The notes beneath the pieces were generated by a model, which saw nothing but the letters and a program-made list of their open reading frames with translations, was not told the origin of the DNA and searched no databases. Of a DNA stretch of 64,000 bases, positions 28,333 through 39,346 are shown piece by piece; the first letter of the stretch is position 1, and each line of letters opens with the position of its first letter. The stretch is taken from NCBI RefSeq assembly GCF_029525575.1, contig NZ_JAPDIA010000001.1, positions 496,001 through 560,000 of the forward strand, written 5' to 3'. The stretch comes from Cohnella rhizosphaerae. Lineage in GTDB: Bacteria; Bacillota; Bacilli; Paenibacillales; Paenibacillaceae. A program made the translations under genes and the position numbers.

Positions 28333-31236
28333 TCAGTCGGCGACGAACACGATATCGCGGAACAGATTGCTGTTCAGGTACGTGCTCGTCGGCATCGTGC
28401 CGAGCGCGGTCGTACCGACGCCGCTCGCCGCGTAGGTGACGAGGCTGCCGTTGTTGATCGGGCTGTCGAAGCCGTGCTGCGTATCGGCGTACAGCTTGTC
28501 CGTGCCGGTGGAGACGGCCACGATATAGTCCGTGTTGGCCGAGATCGCTTGCGGCGTCGGAAGCGTGAACTCCTTCCAGCCCGCCGCTCCCGTCGGCACG
28601 CTCCAGCTATAGGTCGTCGGCAGGATCATCGTGCCGGTGGCGACGTTCCAGATGCGAACCATATGGGTGCCTGTCTCCACGCCGTTGGTATAGATGCGCA
28701 CCTTCGTGATTTTGCCCGCCACGCTCGTCTTGAACTTCGTGCCCAGCTCATACTGCGCGTCGTAGAAGTAATAGTCCGGCGTCTGCGTCGTGAAGATCGT
28801 CTGCGACGGCGTCGGAACGAAGACGATATCGCGGAAAAAGCTGCTGTTCAGGTAGGTGATGCTAGGCATCGTGCCGAGCGTCGTGCTGCCCACCCCGCTG
28901 GCCGCGTAGGTGATCAGATTGCCGTTGTTGATCGGACTGTCGAAGCCGTGCTGCGTGTCGGCGTAATACAGATCCGTGCTGTTCGTGACCGACACGATGT
29001 AGTCGGTATCGGCCGAGATGGCAAGCGGCACGGGAAGCGTGAATTCCTTCCAGCCGGCCGTGCCGCCCGGAATATCCCAATCGTACGCCTTCGGCAGCAG
29101 CATGGCGCCCGTCGCCGCGTTCCAGATGCGCACCGTGTGAATGCCGCTCTCCGCATCCTTCGTGTAAATGCGCACCTTCGTGATCGTGCCGGACACGTTC
29201 GCCTTGAATTTCGTGCCCAGGTCGTAGCGCGCGTCGGCGAAGAAGTTATTCGGCACTTGCGACGTATAAATCGACTGTCCCGGCTCCTGTACTTCCTCGA
29301 TAACCGGATTCCATTCCGTCTTGTCGCCCGTAGCGCTCGATTTGGCGCTCGCGATAAAGGAAATTTTGTCGCCCGACTTGACCATCAGCGTGATGTCGTG
29401 GCTGAGACCGGTGGCATCGTTGTAAGCGAGCGTGCCGGACCAGAGCGGTGTCGCGTCGTTGTTTTTGACGATTTTGACGTCCACGCCGTCGCCGCCTGTG
29501 ACGTCCGCTTTTTTTGGCCGTGCCGGTAATGCGGATTTTCTTGATGCCGTCGGACGTCCAGACGCGGTGAGCCGCTTGCCCGACATCCGGCAAGAGCCAG
29601 TTGTCGCCGATCTGCATGCCCCCCGTGGACGACTTCCAATAGCCTTGCCCGTACTGCCAGTTCGCGTTGGGCGCGTAATCGTACGGAATGCCGTAGCTCT
29701 GCGTCGTGCCGGCATCGTCGTAATCGTTCGGCGCAGGCGCCTCCTGCCAGACCGCGTTCGTCGAGCCGTTCACCAGATAGCTCCAGCCCGCCGCTCCCTG
29801 CGTCTTGTAAAATCCAGTGCGGCATAATGGATGATATTGCCCCCGGGCAGCTTGACGATGTTGTTCGCGTACACATGGTCGCGCGGCATCGATTCCGTGA
29901 GCCTCGGCGTCCGCTCGAAAATATGGTTGAGTGCTTGCGAGGCCGACGCTTTCACGATCGTATTGCCCGAAATCGTGCCTCCGTTGCCAAGATTCCAGCC
30001 GTGTACCATGAAGGCGGCATGCGGCTGGTTCGGGTCGATCTTGAGCCCGTTGTTGACGATGTAGTTGCCGATAATGCTCGTGTTGGAATTCTCGATCGGC
30101 ATGCCGGTCACTTCGTTGCGGCCCCAGAACCCGTTGCGCGTCAGCATGAAGGCGTCGCCGTCGTTGTCGTGAATGTAGCTGTTCTGCACGGTAACGTCGG
30201 TGTTCAACCCCTCGAAGTCGACGCCGACGCCATCCGGTCCGTCCGGCGCCTTCGTCGAGCCGATCTCCACGTTGTCGACGGTGAAGTGATGCACGGCGTT
30301 GAACTGCAGGCCCGCCGATCCCCAGGCGAAGCCGTACAGATAGCCGGACCGCAAAATTCGGCTGTTCGTAAAGCTGCCGACGAACGGACCGGCGCCGTCG
30401 TAGTTGACGTGGCCGAACTGGACGCCCTCCCGATAGGAATCCTTGGCGGTGATGGAATCGATCGTAATGTTGTCGGCCCAGCCGACGTCAAGCGGCGCGT
30501 CGGTGTTGTTGATGGTCGTATTTTTGATCGTGATGTTCTGCAGGTGGCCGTACAGACCGCTGTCGAGATGCCTGCCGTGCGCATAGATGCCGATGGAATA
30601 GGCCGCGTATTGCAACTCGGCGGCGCGGGTGTCCGCGGACGGATACGGATGGATCGGCCATTTCGCGATGTTGTGCACGTAGCAGTCCTCGATCCACAGG
30701 CCGTCCTTGTTGGCGGTGTTGTCGTTCGTGTAGACGATGCCCATTTTGGTATAGGCGATCTCGATGCCGACGATTTTCCAGCCGGCGTTGTTCTGCAGGC
30801 GGATGCCGTACATGATGCCGTTGTTCGCGACATTCGTCGGGTCGGCGGCCGGTATGGCCGCTTCCGACGTATACGGCGTGATGCGGGGCCGCGCGCCGGT
30901 GCCGTACGAGGAAAGGGTGATCCAGTTGCTCGAGGTGCCGCTGCCCTTCAGGAACAGCGTCTCGCCCGTCCACGTATCGCCTTTTTTCAGCAAAATGGTA
31001 TCTCCGGCGTTAAACGTCACCGAGGACACTTTCGTCAAGGTCGCCCAGGGAGCGGAGGCGCTCGTCCCGGGCCCGCTGTCGCTGCGGCCGGGGTCGGAGG
31101 AGCTGACGTAATAGGTCTGTGCGTGGGCTTCTCCTGCTGCGGCGAAGCCCGCGATCAGGAAGATCGACGCGAAAGCGAAGGCATAAATCCATTTTCTCGG
31201 AACGGATAGAAGAAAGGCCGCTTGAACCTTCATCAT
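28333..31236 (-). CDS. Secreted right-handed beta-helix protein with tandem DUF4082 domains (frameshifted twice)
   Basis: About 967 residues after correction. A signal peptide (hydrophobic about 17-35, probable cleavage after AHA at 39) is followed by a parallel beta-helix (about 45-470, with repeated N/D-rich strands such as NITIKNTTINNTDAPLD), a linker domain (about 480-640), and two DUF4082 repeats (about 655-805 and 812-967). DUF4082 domains occur in secreted carbohydrate-active proteins. It probably binds or cleaves a pectin-like polysaccharide outside the cell. Frame breaks lie at an A4 run (29809-29812, one base missing; corrected LDFYKTQGAAGW) and a T7 run (29509-29515, one extra; corrected GTAKKADVTGGDG). 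GAGG precedes the ATG. Confidence 0.82.
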
Positions 31237-31343
31237 CAATAACCTCTTTTCCTTATCGAATGTGGATGCCGTTGATTCGCTTGCCTTAGTTCCCCGGCTT
31301 CGCGCCGGATGTGCGGGCGGGCGCGCCTGCCTGGCGCTCCGCT

Positions 31344-32106
31344 TCAGTGCATGATCCAGCCGCCGTCGACGTTCAGCGTCTGCCCTGTAACGAAGTCGCT
31401 GTCGGGGGGAAGCGAGAAAGACGAACGCCCCCTCTAGGTCGGCCGGCGTCTCGCGCCGGGCGAAGCTTTGCCGTTCCGCGAGCTTGCGCTCGGCCTCCTT
31501 CAGCGCTTCGGCACCGACCTTCGCCAGCTCCGTCTCCGTCAGCACGGCGCCGGGCGTCAGACAATTGACCGTAATGCCGTCGCCCGCCACCTCCCGGGCC
31601 AACGCGCGGGTGAAGCCGACGACCGCTCCCTTGGAAGCGACGTAGTGGACGAAGTTCGCCTGTCCGGTGAAGAAGGTGACCGACGAGACGTTGACGATCT
31701 TGCCGTAGCGCTGCGCCTGCATGTAAGGATGTACCGCCTTGGCGCACAGAAACTGGGAGCGGACGTTGACGCCCATCACATAATCCCAGTCGTCCGCCGT
31801 AATCTCGGTCCACCGCTTGCGGGGATCGATGCCCGCGTTGTTCACGAGAATGTGGACCGTTCCGCACCGGTCCGCAACCTCGCGCACCATTCGGCGCACC
31901 TCGTCCTCCCTGGACACGTCGGCTTGAACGAAAAACGCTTCGCCGCCGCTGCCGTTAATCTCGTCGACGACCGCTTCGGCCAGCTCCGGACGGGCGCGGT
32001 CGACGATCGCGACGACGGCCCCCTCCGCGGCGTAGCGTCTGGCGACGGCTGCGCCGATCGATTGGGCCGCGCCGGTGACGATGGCCGTTTTGCCGATCAA
32101 CCGCAT
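31344..32106 (-). CDS. SDR-family dehydrogenase (frameshifted at the end)
   Basis: About 253 residues after correction. It has a Rossmann glycine motif (TGAAQSIGAAVA), NNAG, and the catalytic pair in HYVASKGA. The C-terminus is restored by dropping one base in the G6 run at 31404-31409, giving FLASPDSDFVTGQTLNVDGGW and a TGA at 31344. It probably oxidises or reduces a sugar, sugar acid or keto-sugar acid with NAD(P). AAGGAGGG lies 7 bases before the ATG. Its start overlaps the end of the dehydratase gene by 10 bases, so the two probably act in sequence on a sugar acid. Confidence 0.9.
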
Positions 32107-33856
32107 CTGGGCGTCCCTCCTTCGGAAGACGATCCGCCCTCCAGCGCGGGCCGCGCCAGCGCCGTATATTGGCGCAGGACGCCCTTGTGGGCGAAGGCCG
32201 GGCGGCTGCCATTGCGCCAGTCTGTCCCGCATCACCTCCTTCATGATGTCGGCTCCGCGCTCGATCCCATCCTCGCCCACAACATCGATGCGCCTGTTCG
32301 GAATATCGATGAGGATCAGGTCGCCGTTCCTCACGGCGGCGATGGGGCCGCCGTCCAGCGCCTCCGGGCCCAGATAGCCGACGCACGGTCCGCGGGTCGC
32401 ACCCGAGAACCGCCCGTCGGTCACAAGCGACGTCGTGCGCGACAGGACGGGATCGGATGCAATCAGCTCGGAGATGAAGAACATCTCCGGCATGCCGACC
32501 GCCTTCGGCCCTTGGTAGCGGATGATAATGACGTCTCCGGGCCGGATCGTCTTGGCCACCAGGGCGTCCACCGCCTCCCGCTCGTTGTCGAACACGACGG
32601 CCGGACCTTGATGCCGCTGCATGTCCGCGGCGACGGCGAACTTCTTGATCGTCGCGCCCGCCGGAGCGAGGTTGCCCTTCAGTACGGCGAGAGAGCCTTC
32701 GCTCTTGAGCGGCTTTTTCAGCGGATAGATGACGTCCCGGCGGTTCAGCTTGTAATTGGCCAGGAACATCTCCGCGTAACGGGGCATCTCGCTCTTGCGG
32801 AATTCGTCCAGGTTCTCCCCGACGGTGCGGCCGGTCACGGTCAACGCGTCCGTATGGAGCAGTTCCCTGATTTCCTCCATGACAAAAGGGACGCCGCCCG
32901 CATACCAGAACAGCTCCGTCGGATAATGGCCGGCGGTTTTCGTATCGACCAGGACGGGCACCCGGCCGTGAATCTCGTCGAACCGGTCCGCCGACAGCTC
33001 GATGCCCGTCTCTCGCGCAATCGCGATCAGATGCATGACCGCGTTAAGCGAGCCGCCGATGGCGGAATGCACCATGATGGCGTTCTCGAACGACTGGCGG
33101 GTCAAAATGTCCGAAGGCTTGATGCCGGCGCGGGCGAGCCGCATCACCTGCTGGCCCGCCTCGCGGGCGGACCGGCGAATCTCGGCGTTCGTCGCCGGAA
33201 TAAGCGCCGACCAGGGCAGCGCCAGGCCCAGCGCTTCGGCCATCGCCTGCATCGTCGCCGCCGTCCCCATATACTGGCAGGCGCCGCAGGTCGGACAGCA
33301 GGCGCGCTGGAAGGCGAGGAATTCCTCCTTCGTCATTTTGCCGCTCTCCGTCTCGACGCTCATATGCCACAGCTCTTCGTTGGAACGCATACAGGGCCCC
33401 GCGCCCATCGCTCCCCCCCGGAATATGGATCGCCGGTATATCCAGCCGGGCGATCGCCATCAGATGCGCCGGCACCGCCTTGTCGCCGGCCGACGAGAGC
33501 ACCATCGCGTCGAACGGCGTCGCCATGGCGTGGATCTCCACCATCGAAGCGATCATATCCCGCGACGGCAGCGAATAATGCATGCCGTTATGGGCCTGCG
33601 CCACGCCGTCGCATATGTCCGTCGTCGTATACACGGCCGGCTTGCCTCCAAGCTGGTAGACGCCCTTCTCCGCCTCGGCGACGAGCTCGCCGAGATGATA
33701 GGAGCTCGGATGGCTCGAGCCCATCGTGCTCTCCACGAGCACCTGGATTTTATCCAGATCCTCTACGCTCCAATCCATCGACATGCGCAGCGCGTCGCCC
33801 TCGAAGCTGATCTTGCGCACTTTCTGGCTGGCGTACAGCGTCTCTTCGTTCGTCAT
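32097..33856 (-). CDS. IlvD/Edd-family sugar acid dehydratase (frameshifted twice)
   Basis: About 585 residues after correction. It has iron-sulfur dehydratase landmarks: TTDICDGVAQAHNGMHYSL (C82), PGGAMGAGPCMRSNEELW, CCPTCGACQYMGTAATM, and SLVTDGRFSGATRGPCVGY near the end. These enzymes dehydrate sugar acids (gluconate, arabonate, xylonate and others) or dihydroxy acids; placement in a glycan operon favours a sugar acid. The first frame break is the C7 run at 33413-33419 (one extra). The second lies near 32198-32205, where one base fewer gives QPPAFAHKGVLRQYTALARP and a stop at 32097. I chose ATG 33856, 9 bases after GGAGG. Confidence 0.88.
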
Positions 33857-33926
33857 CGCGCCCATCCTCCATTCGTCCGGCGCGGCGCTCGCATCCTGCG
33901 CGCCGCCGCTCGTTCGCTTTCGTTCA

Positions 33927-35414
33927 TCATGATTGCCTCCAGTCGAAATGGTCGTCGAACGGGTACATCGGCCGGTCGATGTTGACGAAGTTCAGCGACT
34001 TGATGTTGGCCGTGCTCGCTCCCGGCGTATCCAGGATGTAGATGCGGGACGACAGCTTCTCGTATTCGGAGCGGAACTGGTTGGCGGACTTCACCAGCAC
34101 GATATCCGCCTCCGCCGGCTCCAGACCGACGCTGCGGTACATGGCGGGATCGCCGGTGAAGACGGCGTTCTCCATCACGAGCAGCGACAGACCGCCGATC
34201 GCCAGCACGGCGCAGCGTCCCATATCCGCCTCCAAATTTTTGATGAAGCCGCCGCCGAAGCGGAACTTGCCGCTGCCGACGGCCGCGACCTCTGCTTCGA
34301 TCTCCAGCGGCCGTCCCACCTCGGTCGATATCGAGTGGCCGACGGCCAGCTTGACCCGGCTGCCGCTTCCCGCCGCCGACGCCTTGCGCGCCGCCTCGGC
34401 GTCGACGACGGACAGCAGCGCCGTCCGGCGATGCTGCACGTTCAGCCGCAGCAGCTCGCGCAGCACGTAATTGCTGTCGCCCGGCGAGCCCGCTCCGGGG
34501 CTGTCCGCCGAATCGGAAAGGATGAACGGCCTCCCGGCGTCCCCGCCGTCCAGCAGACCGACGACCGCCTCCACCGTATGCAGCTCCACGTCGAACGCCG
34601 CCCTGCGCGCCCACATCATCGCCGCCAGTCGGTCCGCCTCGGCTTCCGCCCCGGCCCGGTCCGCCCCGACGACAACGACGGAGCAGCCCATCTCCTTCAC
34701 GTCCAGCCAGGGCTGCACCGCGAACAGCGACGTGGCGATCGAAGCGCCGGCCCTCTCCCCGGCTTCCGCCTCCAGCCACAATTCCCGCATGGGCCCCCGG
34801 TACGTCTGCTGGTTTTCCGCAGGCACGATCATCGGCACTTTGCGGAAGGCGACCGCCGGGCTGCGGGAATTCCCGATGATATCGAACAGCAGGCAGGCCG
34901 CCCGATGGCCCGTTTCCATATAATCCACATGGGGGAACGTCCGGTAGCCGACGATTCCGTCCGCGAGAGCGGCGATCCGCCGAGTCACGTTCGCATGCGA
35001 ATCCAGCGTGACGACGATCGGCATGTCGGGTCCGACTATCCCGCGGACATCCTCCAGCACCTCACCCGCGGCGTCGTCTTCGTCGTCGGCGCACCAGGCG
35101 CCGTGCAGCGCCAGCAGCACGCCGTCCGCCTGAGGCAGCCGGCCGATGCGGCTCAGCAGCATCCGCTTCAGCTCGTCGAACGGCGTCCGACCGATTCTTC
35201 CGGCGGAGACCGCGCCCGCATACAGCGTCGGCAGCAGCTCCACTCCCCGTTCCTGGGCCGCCAGATAGAAGCCGCTCAGCTCGTTGCGCGCCGTCCCTCC
35301 GTTCGCCAGCTCCTCGTCCACCGCCATATAATAGCGCCGGAAATCGTCCACGGTGACGGGCGCCGTACTGAACGTGTTGCTCTCCTGCACCAATCCGCCG
35401 ACAATGACTCTCAT
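33927..35414 (-). CDS. M81 family (MlrC-like) metallopeptidase-type protein
   Basis: An intact 495-residue protein of the M81 group (DUF1485 plus MlrC C-terminal domain), named for microcystinase C. The N-terminus VGGLVQESNTFS and the block VVTLDSHANVTRRI are characteristic. Members often sit in sugar or amino-acid catabolic operons, where their true substrates are unknown, so peptide hydrolysis should not be assumed. Start ATG 35414 has GGGAG about 11 bases upstream. It lies between the GH43-like and dehydratase genes on the same strand, separated by 145 and 70 bases; those gaps show no clear features. Confidence 0.88.
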   Translation of the reverse strand: MRVIVGGLVQESNTFSTAPVTVDDFRRYYMAVDEELANGGTARNELSGFYLAAQERGVELLPTLYAGAVSAGRIGRTPFDELKRMLLSRIGRLPQADGVLLALHGAWCADDEDDAAGEVLEDVRGIVGPDMPIVVTLDSHANVTRRIAALADGIVGYRTFPHVDYMETGHRAACLLFDIIGNSRSPAVAFRKVPMIVPAENQQTYRGPMRELWLEAEAGERAGASIATSLFAVQPWLDVKEMGCSVVVVGADRAGAEAEADRLAAMMWARRAAFDVELHTVEAVVGLLDGGDAGRPFILSDSADSPGAGSPGDSNYVLRELLRLNVQHRRTALLSVVDAEAARKASAAGSGSRVKLAVGHSISTEVGRPLEIEAEVAAVGSGKFRFGGGFIKNLEADMGRCAVLAIGGLSLLVMENAVFTGDPAMYRSVGLEPAEADIVLVKSANQFRSEYEKLSSRIYILDTPGASTANIKSLNFVNIDRPMYPFDDHFDWRQS

Positions 35415-35559
35415 GCCCGCAGCAGCTCCCTTCTTTTCTGTGTTCCGTCGATCGGCTGCGGCTTGTCCCGGACCGAAGTTCCGCCGGTATAACTCCGCCT
35501 GCTTGCAGGTTGCAATCGCGCGCAGCCACCCTCGTTTTCGTTTGCTCCTCAACGTCCGT

Positions 35560-37546
35560 TTACGTATGCTCCTCCGCGTCCGATCCGGCCGCTACGAAGT
35601 CGAACGAATCGCAGACCATCGCCCCGCCGCCTGCGAGCTCGACGGTGACGGCGCGATAGCCGCTAGTCAGCTCGCCGCTGTCGAAGACGACGCGGGAAGG
35701 CCCGGCGATCCCTGCAGCCAGATCGATCGTCGCGAGCAGCGTTCCGTCCAGGTTTACGCGGATTTGCCCGAGCGAGCGGTCTGTCGGACTCCACAGCCTG
35801 AACCGTCCGCCGTTATAATTCCATTTGACCCGGCTGCCGGCGCGGTCGGTCCAATACCCGAAGCCGAAGCGCAGCCGCTCGTCCGTCACCAGCGTCCAGC
35901 CTTCCGGCTCTGCGGCGCCGCCGTCTCTGGCGGGCGCATGGCCTGCGCCGATCATTCCTTCCGTCGCCAGACATGCCACCGTCAAGGGGGGCGCCCGCGC
36001 GGTCGAGCGCAAAGCGGTCGACCCGCATCGCGCTTCCCGCCCCCGCCAGCAGCCCGACCGCGCCGCGGCGAATCGCGATGCGCCCGGACCAGACGTTAAC
36101 GCCGTTTATCGTCAGGCTCGTGCCTTCGGCCGCATAATGGAGCCGAATTTCGTCCGGCGCAGCCTCTGCCTCCGCCTTAGCCGATAGCGGCGCGTTCGCC
36201 CCCGCCGGCGCCGGCGGATAAACGCCCGCGGCCAGCGGCGCGACGCCTCCCGAATCGTCGTGGTCGGTCAGGCTCCAGCGGCCGTCCGACCATTGCAGCC
36301 GCAGCATGTCGCGATACATCAGCGGATGCAGCGCCGCTCCCGCCGTCGTGCTGTCGGGGCCGATCGGCGCCCGGCACGCCCAGCAGACGCTTTTTTCCCC
36401 GCCGGATCCGACCCTCGCCTCAAGCGCGAATTCGCCGAATTCAGCCGTCAGGAAGCCGAAGGCGTCGCCGTTCGGCGCGGACAGCCGGAACGTATCGCCC
36501 CTATCGATGTCCGCCCAAACGCATTCGGCGAAGTTGATTGTCCCGACATCCTCCTCCGGCGCCGTCTTGGCGGGGTAGATAACCCGGAAGCGCCCGTCCG
36601 CCTCCGGCAGACCGGCCAACGTCTGGCCCCATATGCCCTGCTTCTCGTGCGCCAGGTCCTCCGCATGCCACAGCGAGCCGTGCTTCATCATCCGCCAGGC
36701 CTCGGGCATATGAGCCCGCTCCCGCTCCGCCCGGTACAGCGCCTGAAAGCCGCGGTTCAGCGCCAGCGAAGTGAAAGGCGCGTACACATGCCGCTCGTCC
36801 TCGAAGGCGGGGAAGAACTCCACAATCGGCGGGTGGAATACTTGACTTTGCGGATGCAAAAGGAGCGCCGGCGCCGAGTAAGGCCCCTCCGGCCGTTCCG
36901 CCGTCATCGCCGCGAGCGCCCAGGTGCCGCCCCAGTTCTGCGGCGTGCTGGCCATCGCCACGATCAGCCAATCCCGCTCCCGCCGGATGAGCGACGAGGC
37001 GTACAATCGTTTGTATCGGCCGAGCAGCGGCGGCTGGTCCGACTCCCGGTGAACCGGCGCCGCCGCGATAGCGAACGGCCCCTCGGGCGTCGGGGCGACG
37101 GCGTAGCCGATCCCGCCGTCGGCATTGCCGGGCGACGCCCAGCCGAACACGGCATGGTAGCGCCGGCCGTCCCAGACGACGCACAGGTCGGCCGCGCCGC
37201 CGCGCCGGCCGTCCAGCGAGTCGTAGCCGTCCGGCGTTCCCTCCAGCACAGGGCCGACCGGCTGCCAGGATGCGCCGTCGTCCGACGAGCGCATGGCGAC
37301 GACATGCAGGCTGTCGCCGGAAGTCTCCGGCGGCCAGTAGCCTTTGTAATAAAGCGATATATACACATAAAGCAGACCGGACACGGGGTCCCGGAACAAC
37401 GTCCCGTTCACCGGCCACTCGAACGGAGCCGTACCCTTGTAGACCGGGTTCGCCGGAGACCGCACGAACGTGTCGAAGGACGGATCGCCGATGACGGGGT
37501 GCCGGAACCAGTCGTCCTTGCGGATATGGCGCGCATAATCGATCAT
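35560..37546 (-). CDS. GH43/GH32-like beta-propeller glycosidase (frameshifted)
   Basis: About 661 residues after correction. The N-terminal part resembles the five-bladed propeller of clan GH-F/J enzymes (NGTLFRDPVSGLLYVYISLY, SSDDGASWQPVG, YASSLIRRERDWLIVAMAS). The C-terminal 250 residues are a beta-sandwich (LTINGVNVWSGRIAIRRGAVG and a last LamG-like part). It likely removes arabinose, xylose, galactose or a related sugar; I cannot say which. There is no signal peptide. One extra base in the G6 run at 35986-35991 splits it; removal gives AGAPLTVACLATEG. The ATG at 37546 starts one base after the permease stop, so they are coupled. Confidence 0.8.
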
Positions 37547-37547
37547 G

Positions 37548-38375
37548 CTATGCCTTCACCGAGCCGGCCGTCAGGCCGGACACCATATACCGCTGGCCGA
37601 AGACGAAGAAGAGCAGGCTCGGCAGCGTGGCGATCAGAATGTCCGCGAACAGCAGGTCCCACTGCTGCTTGTATTTGCCGAAGAAGATGAAGACGGTCAT
37701 CGGCAGGGGCCATTTGTCTCCTCCCGAGAAGTACAGGTACGTCGACACGTCGTTCCAGACGCCGATGAAGTTGAGGACGACGACCGTCACGGACACCGGG
37801 GCGAGCAGCGGCAAAATGATCGAGACGAACATCTGGTAAGGCTTGCTGCCGTCTATGATAGCGGCTTCGTCGATTTCTCTCGGTATGGTTTTCAGAAAAC
37901 CGATATACAAAAAGACGCTCAAGGGCAGCGTATAGGTCGTAAAAATGGCGATCAGACCGAGATACGTGTTGTTGAGATCGAGAATGAGCATGGCGAAATA
38001 GGTCGGTATGATCGCGGTCGGAATTATGATGCCGGACAAAAAATACAGGCTGGCGAACCGGGCGAACCGCGTTCCTTTTCTCGCGATATAATAGGCGGCG
38101 GCTGCCGAGAACAGCCCGCCGATGAGCACGACCGTGATGCCGATGAACAGCCCGTTGTAGATGCCCGACAGCGCGTTGGACTTCTCGAACACCTTCGCAT
38201 AGTTGTCGAGATGCAGCTGCTTCGGCCAGTTGTAGCCGAGCCGGTTGGCGTGGATCGTATCCTTCAGCGAGTTGACGACGACAATCCAGACGGGCAGCAG
38301 ATAGACCGCCACGACGCCCAGCATGATCAGCTCCGCGAAAAGCTTCCACAGTTTTGCGAGTCTCGAAATCTGCAT
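37548..38375 (-). CDS. ABC sugar transporter permease, MalG/AraQ type
   Basis: An intact 275-residue permease with about six helices. It shows the EAA loop EIDEAAIIDGSKPYQMFVSII and a C-terminus ending GLTAGSVKA. Its ATG overlaps the stop of the upstream permease by one base (TAATG). It is the second of the three import genes heading the glycan operon at 23709-40689. Confidence 0.94.
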   Translation of the reverse strand: MQISRLAKLWKLFAELIMLGVVAVYLLPVWIVVVNSLKDTIHANRLGYNWPKQLHLDNYAKVFEKSNALSGIYNGLFIGITVVLIGGLFSAAAAYYIARKGTRFARFASLYFLSGIIIPTAIIPTYFAMLILDLNNTYLGLIAIFTTYTLPLSVFLYIGFLKTIPREIDEAAIIDGSKPYQMFVSIILPLLAPVSVTVVVLNFIGVWNDVSTYLYFSGGDKWPLPMTVFIFFGKYKQQWDLLFADILIATLPSLLFFVFGQRYMVSGLTAGSVKA

Positions 38376-39259
38376 TAATATTCGACCTCCAGCTTGCGGA
38401 ACAAGCCAAGCGTGATGAAGCTGACGAGGCTGATGACGACCGTGAACAGCAGTCCGGCCGCGGCGGAATAGCCGTACAAGCCCGTCGAGAACGATTTGAA
38501 GATGAAGGTGCCGTACACCTGCGTCGCATCGTTGGGCCCCCCGTTCGTCAGCCCGAACACCTGGCCGAACACTTTGGCGCCCCCGATCAGGCACAGAATG
38601 AAGTTGATTGTGATAGCAGGCATCGTCAAGGGCAACGTAATATTGAAAAATCTTCGAAAGCTGCCCGCCCCGTCGACTGTCGCGGCCTCGTAATATTCTT
38701 GCGGTACCGACTGCAGCCCCGTCAGGAAAATGACGACCGTAATGCCGATGCTGGCCCAGACGTCCATGGCGCAGATCGACAGCATGGCAAAACGCAGATC
38801 CGTCAGCCATTCCTGGGCGAGGAAACCGAGGCCGACGCTGCGCAGGAAGACGTTGATCGGCCCGAACTCCGGCTGGTACAGCGCGCTGAACACGAAGGCG
38901 ATGACCAGCGGGTTGAATACGATCGGCGAGAAGATGATCGTCCTGTACAGATGCTTGAGCTTGATCTGATTGTTGAGAAGGATGGCCAGCAGGAAGCCGG
39001 CGACGATCTTGACGCTGGTGGTCAATACGGTGAAAATCAGCGTATTCTTGATCGAAATGGAGAAGATCGACGATTGGAACAGATCGACGAAGTTGGTCCA
39101 GCCGTTAAAGGCCGGCTTCAGCGGGTAATAGGAGGACCAGTCGGTAAACGCCATCGCGAACCCGGACAGGTTGGGGATGATGAAAAACAGGCTGAACAAG
39201 AGAAACGCCGGCAGGACGAACAATATCGTATACTGCTTCGATACGCCTTTTGAAAGCAT
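38375..39259 (-). CDS. ABC sugar transporter permease, MalF/UgpA type
   Basis: An intact 294-residue permease. The first helix is YTILFVLPAFLLFSLFFIIP, the EAA loop is YYEAATVDGAGSFRRFFNITL, and the tail is FRKLEVEY, identical to the tail of the permease encoded at 58986. It lies 87 bases downstream of the binding-protein gene at 39347 in the direction of transcription. It forms a heterodimeric channel with the next gene product. Confidence 0.94.
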   Translation of the reverse strand: MLSKGVSKQYTILFVLPAFLLFSLFFIIPNLSGFAMAFTDWSSYYPLKPAFNGWTNFVDLFQSSIFSISIKNTLIFTVLTTSVKIVAGFLLAILLNNQIKLKHLYRTIIFSPIVFNPLVIAFVFSALYQPEFGPINVFLRSVGLGFLAQEWLTDLRFAMLSICAMDVWASIGITVVIFLTGLQSVPQEYYEAATVDGAGSFRRFFNITLPLTMPAITINFILCLIGGAKVFGQVFGLTNGGPNDATQVYGTFIFKSFSTGLYGYSAAAGLLFTVVISLVSFITLGLFRKLEVEY

Positions 39260-39346
39260 GGCCTTACCGCCTTCCGTAATCGGCGAAGGCGCGCGCCGTT
39301 CGCGCGCGCCCGCGCAATCGCAAATTTTGTAGAGGCGCTCCGGCCG

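Noticed and set aside
29770..33408. Apparent 1212-residue fusion of dehydratase, SDR and beta-helix protein
   Set aside because: Each part has its own ribosome site and start, and single-base corrections near 32200 and at 31404-31409 restore proper stops between them.
33927..35414. Naming the M81 protein a microcystin-degrading peptidase
   Set aside because: Family membership does not show peptidase activity, and the sugar-operon setting argues for another role.
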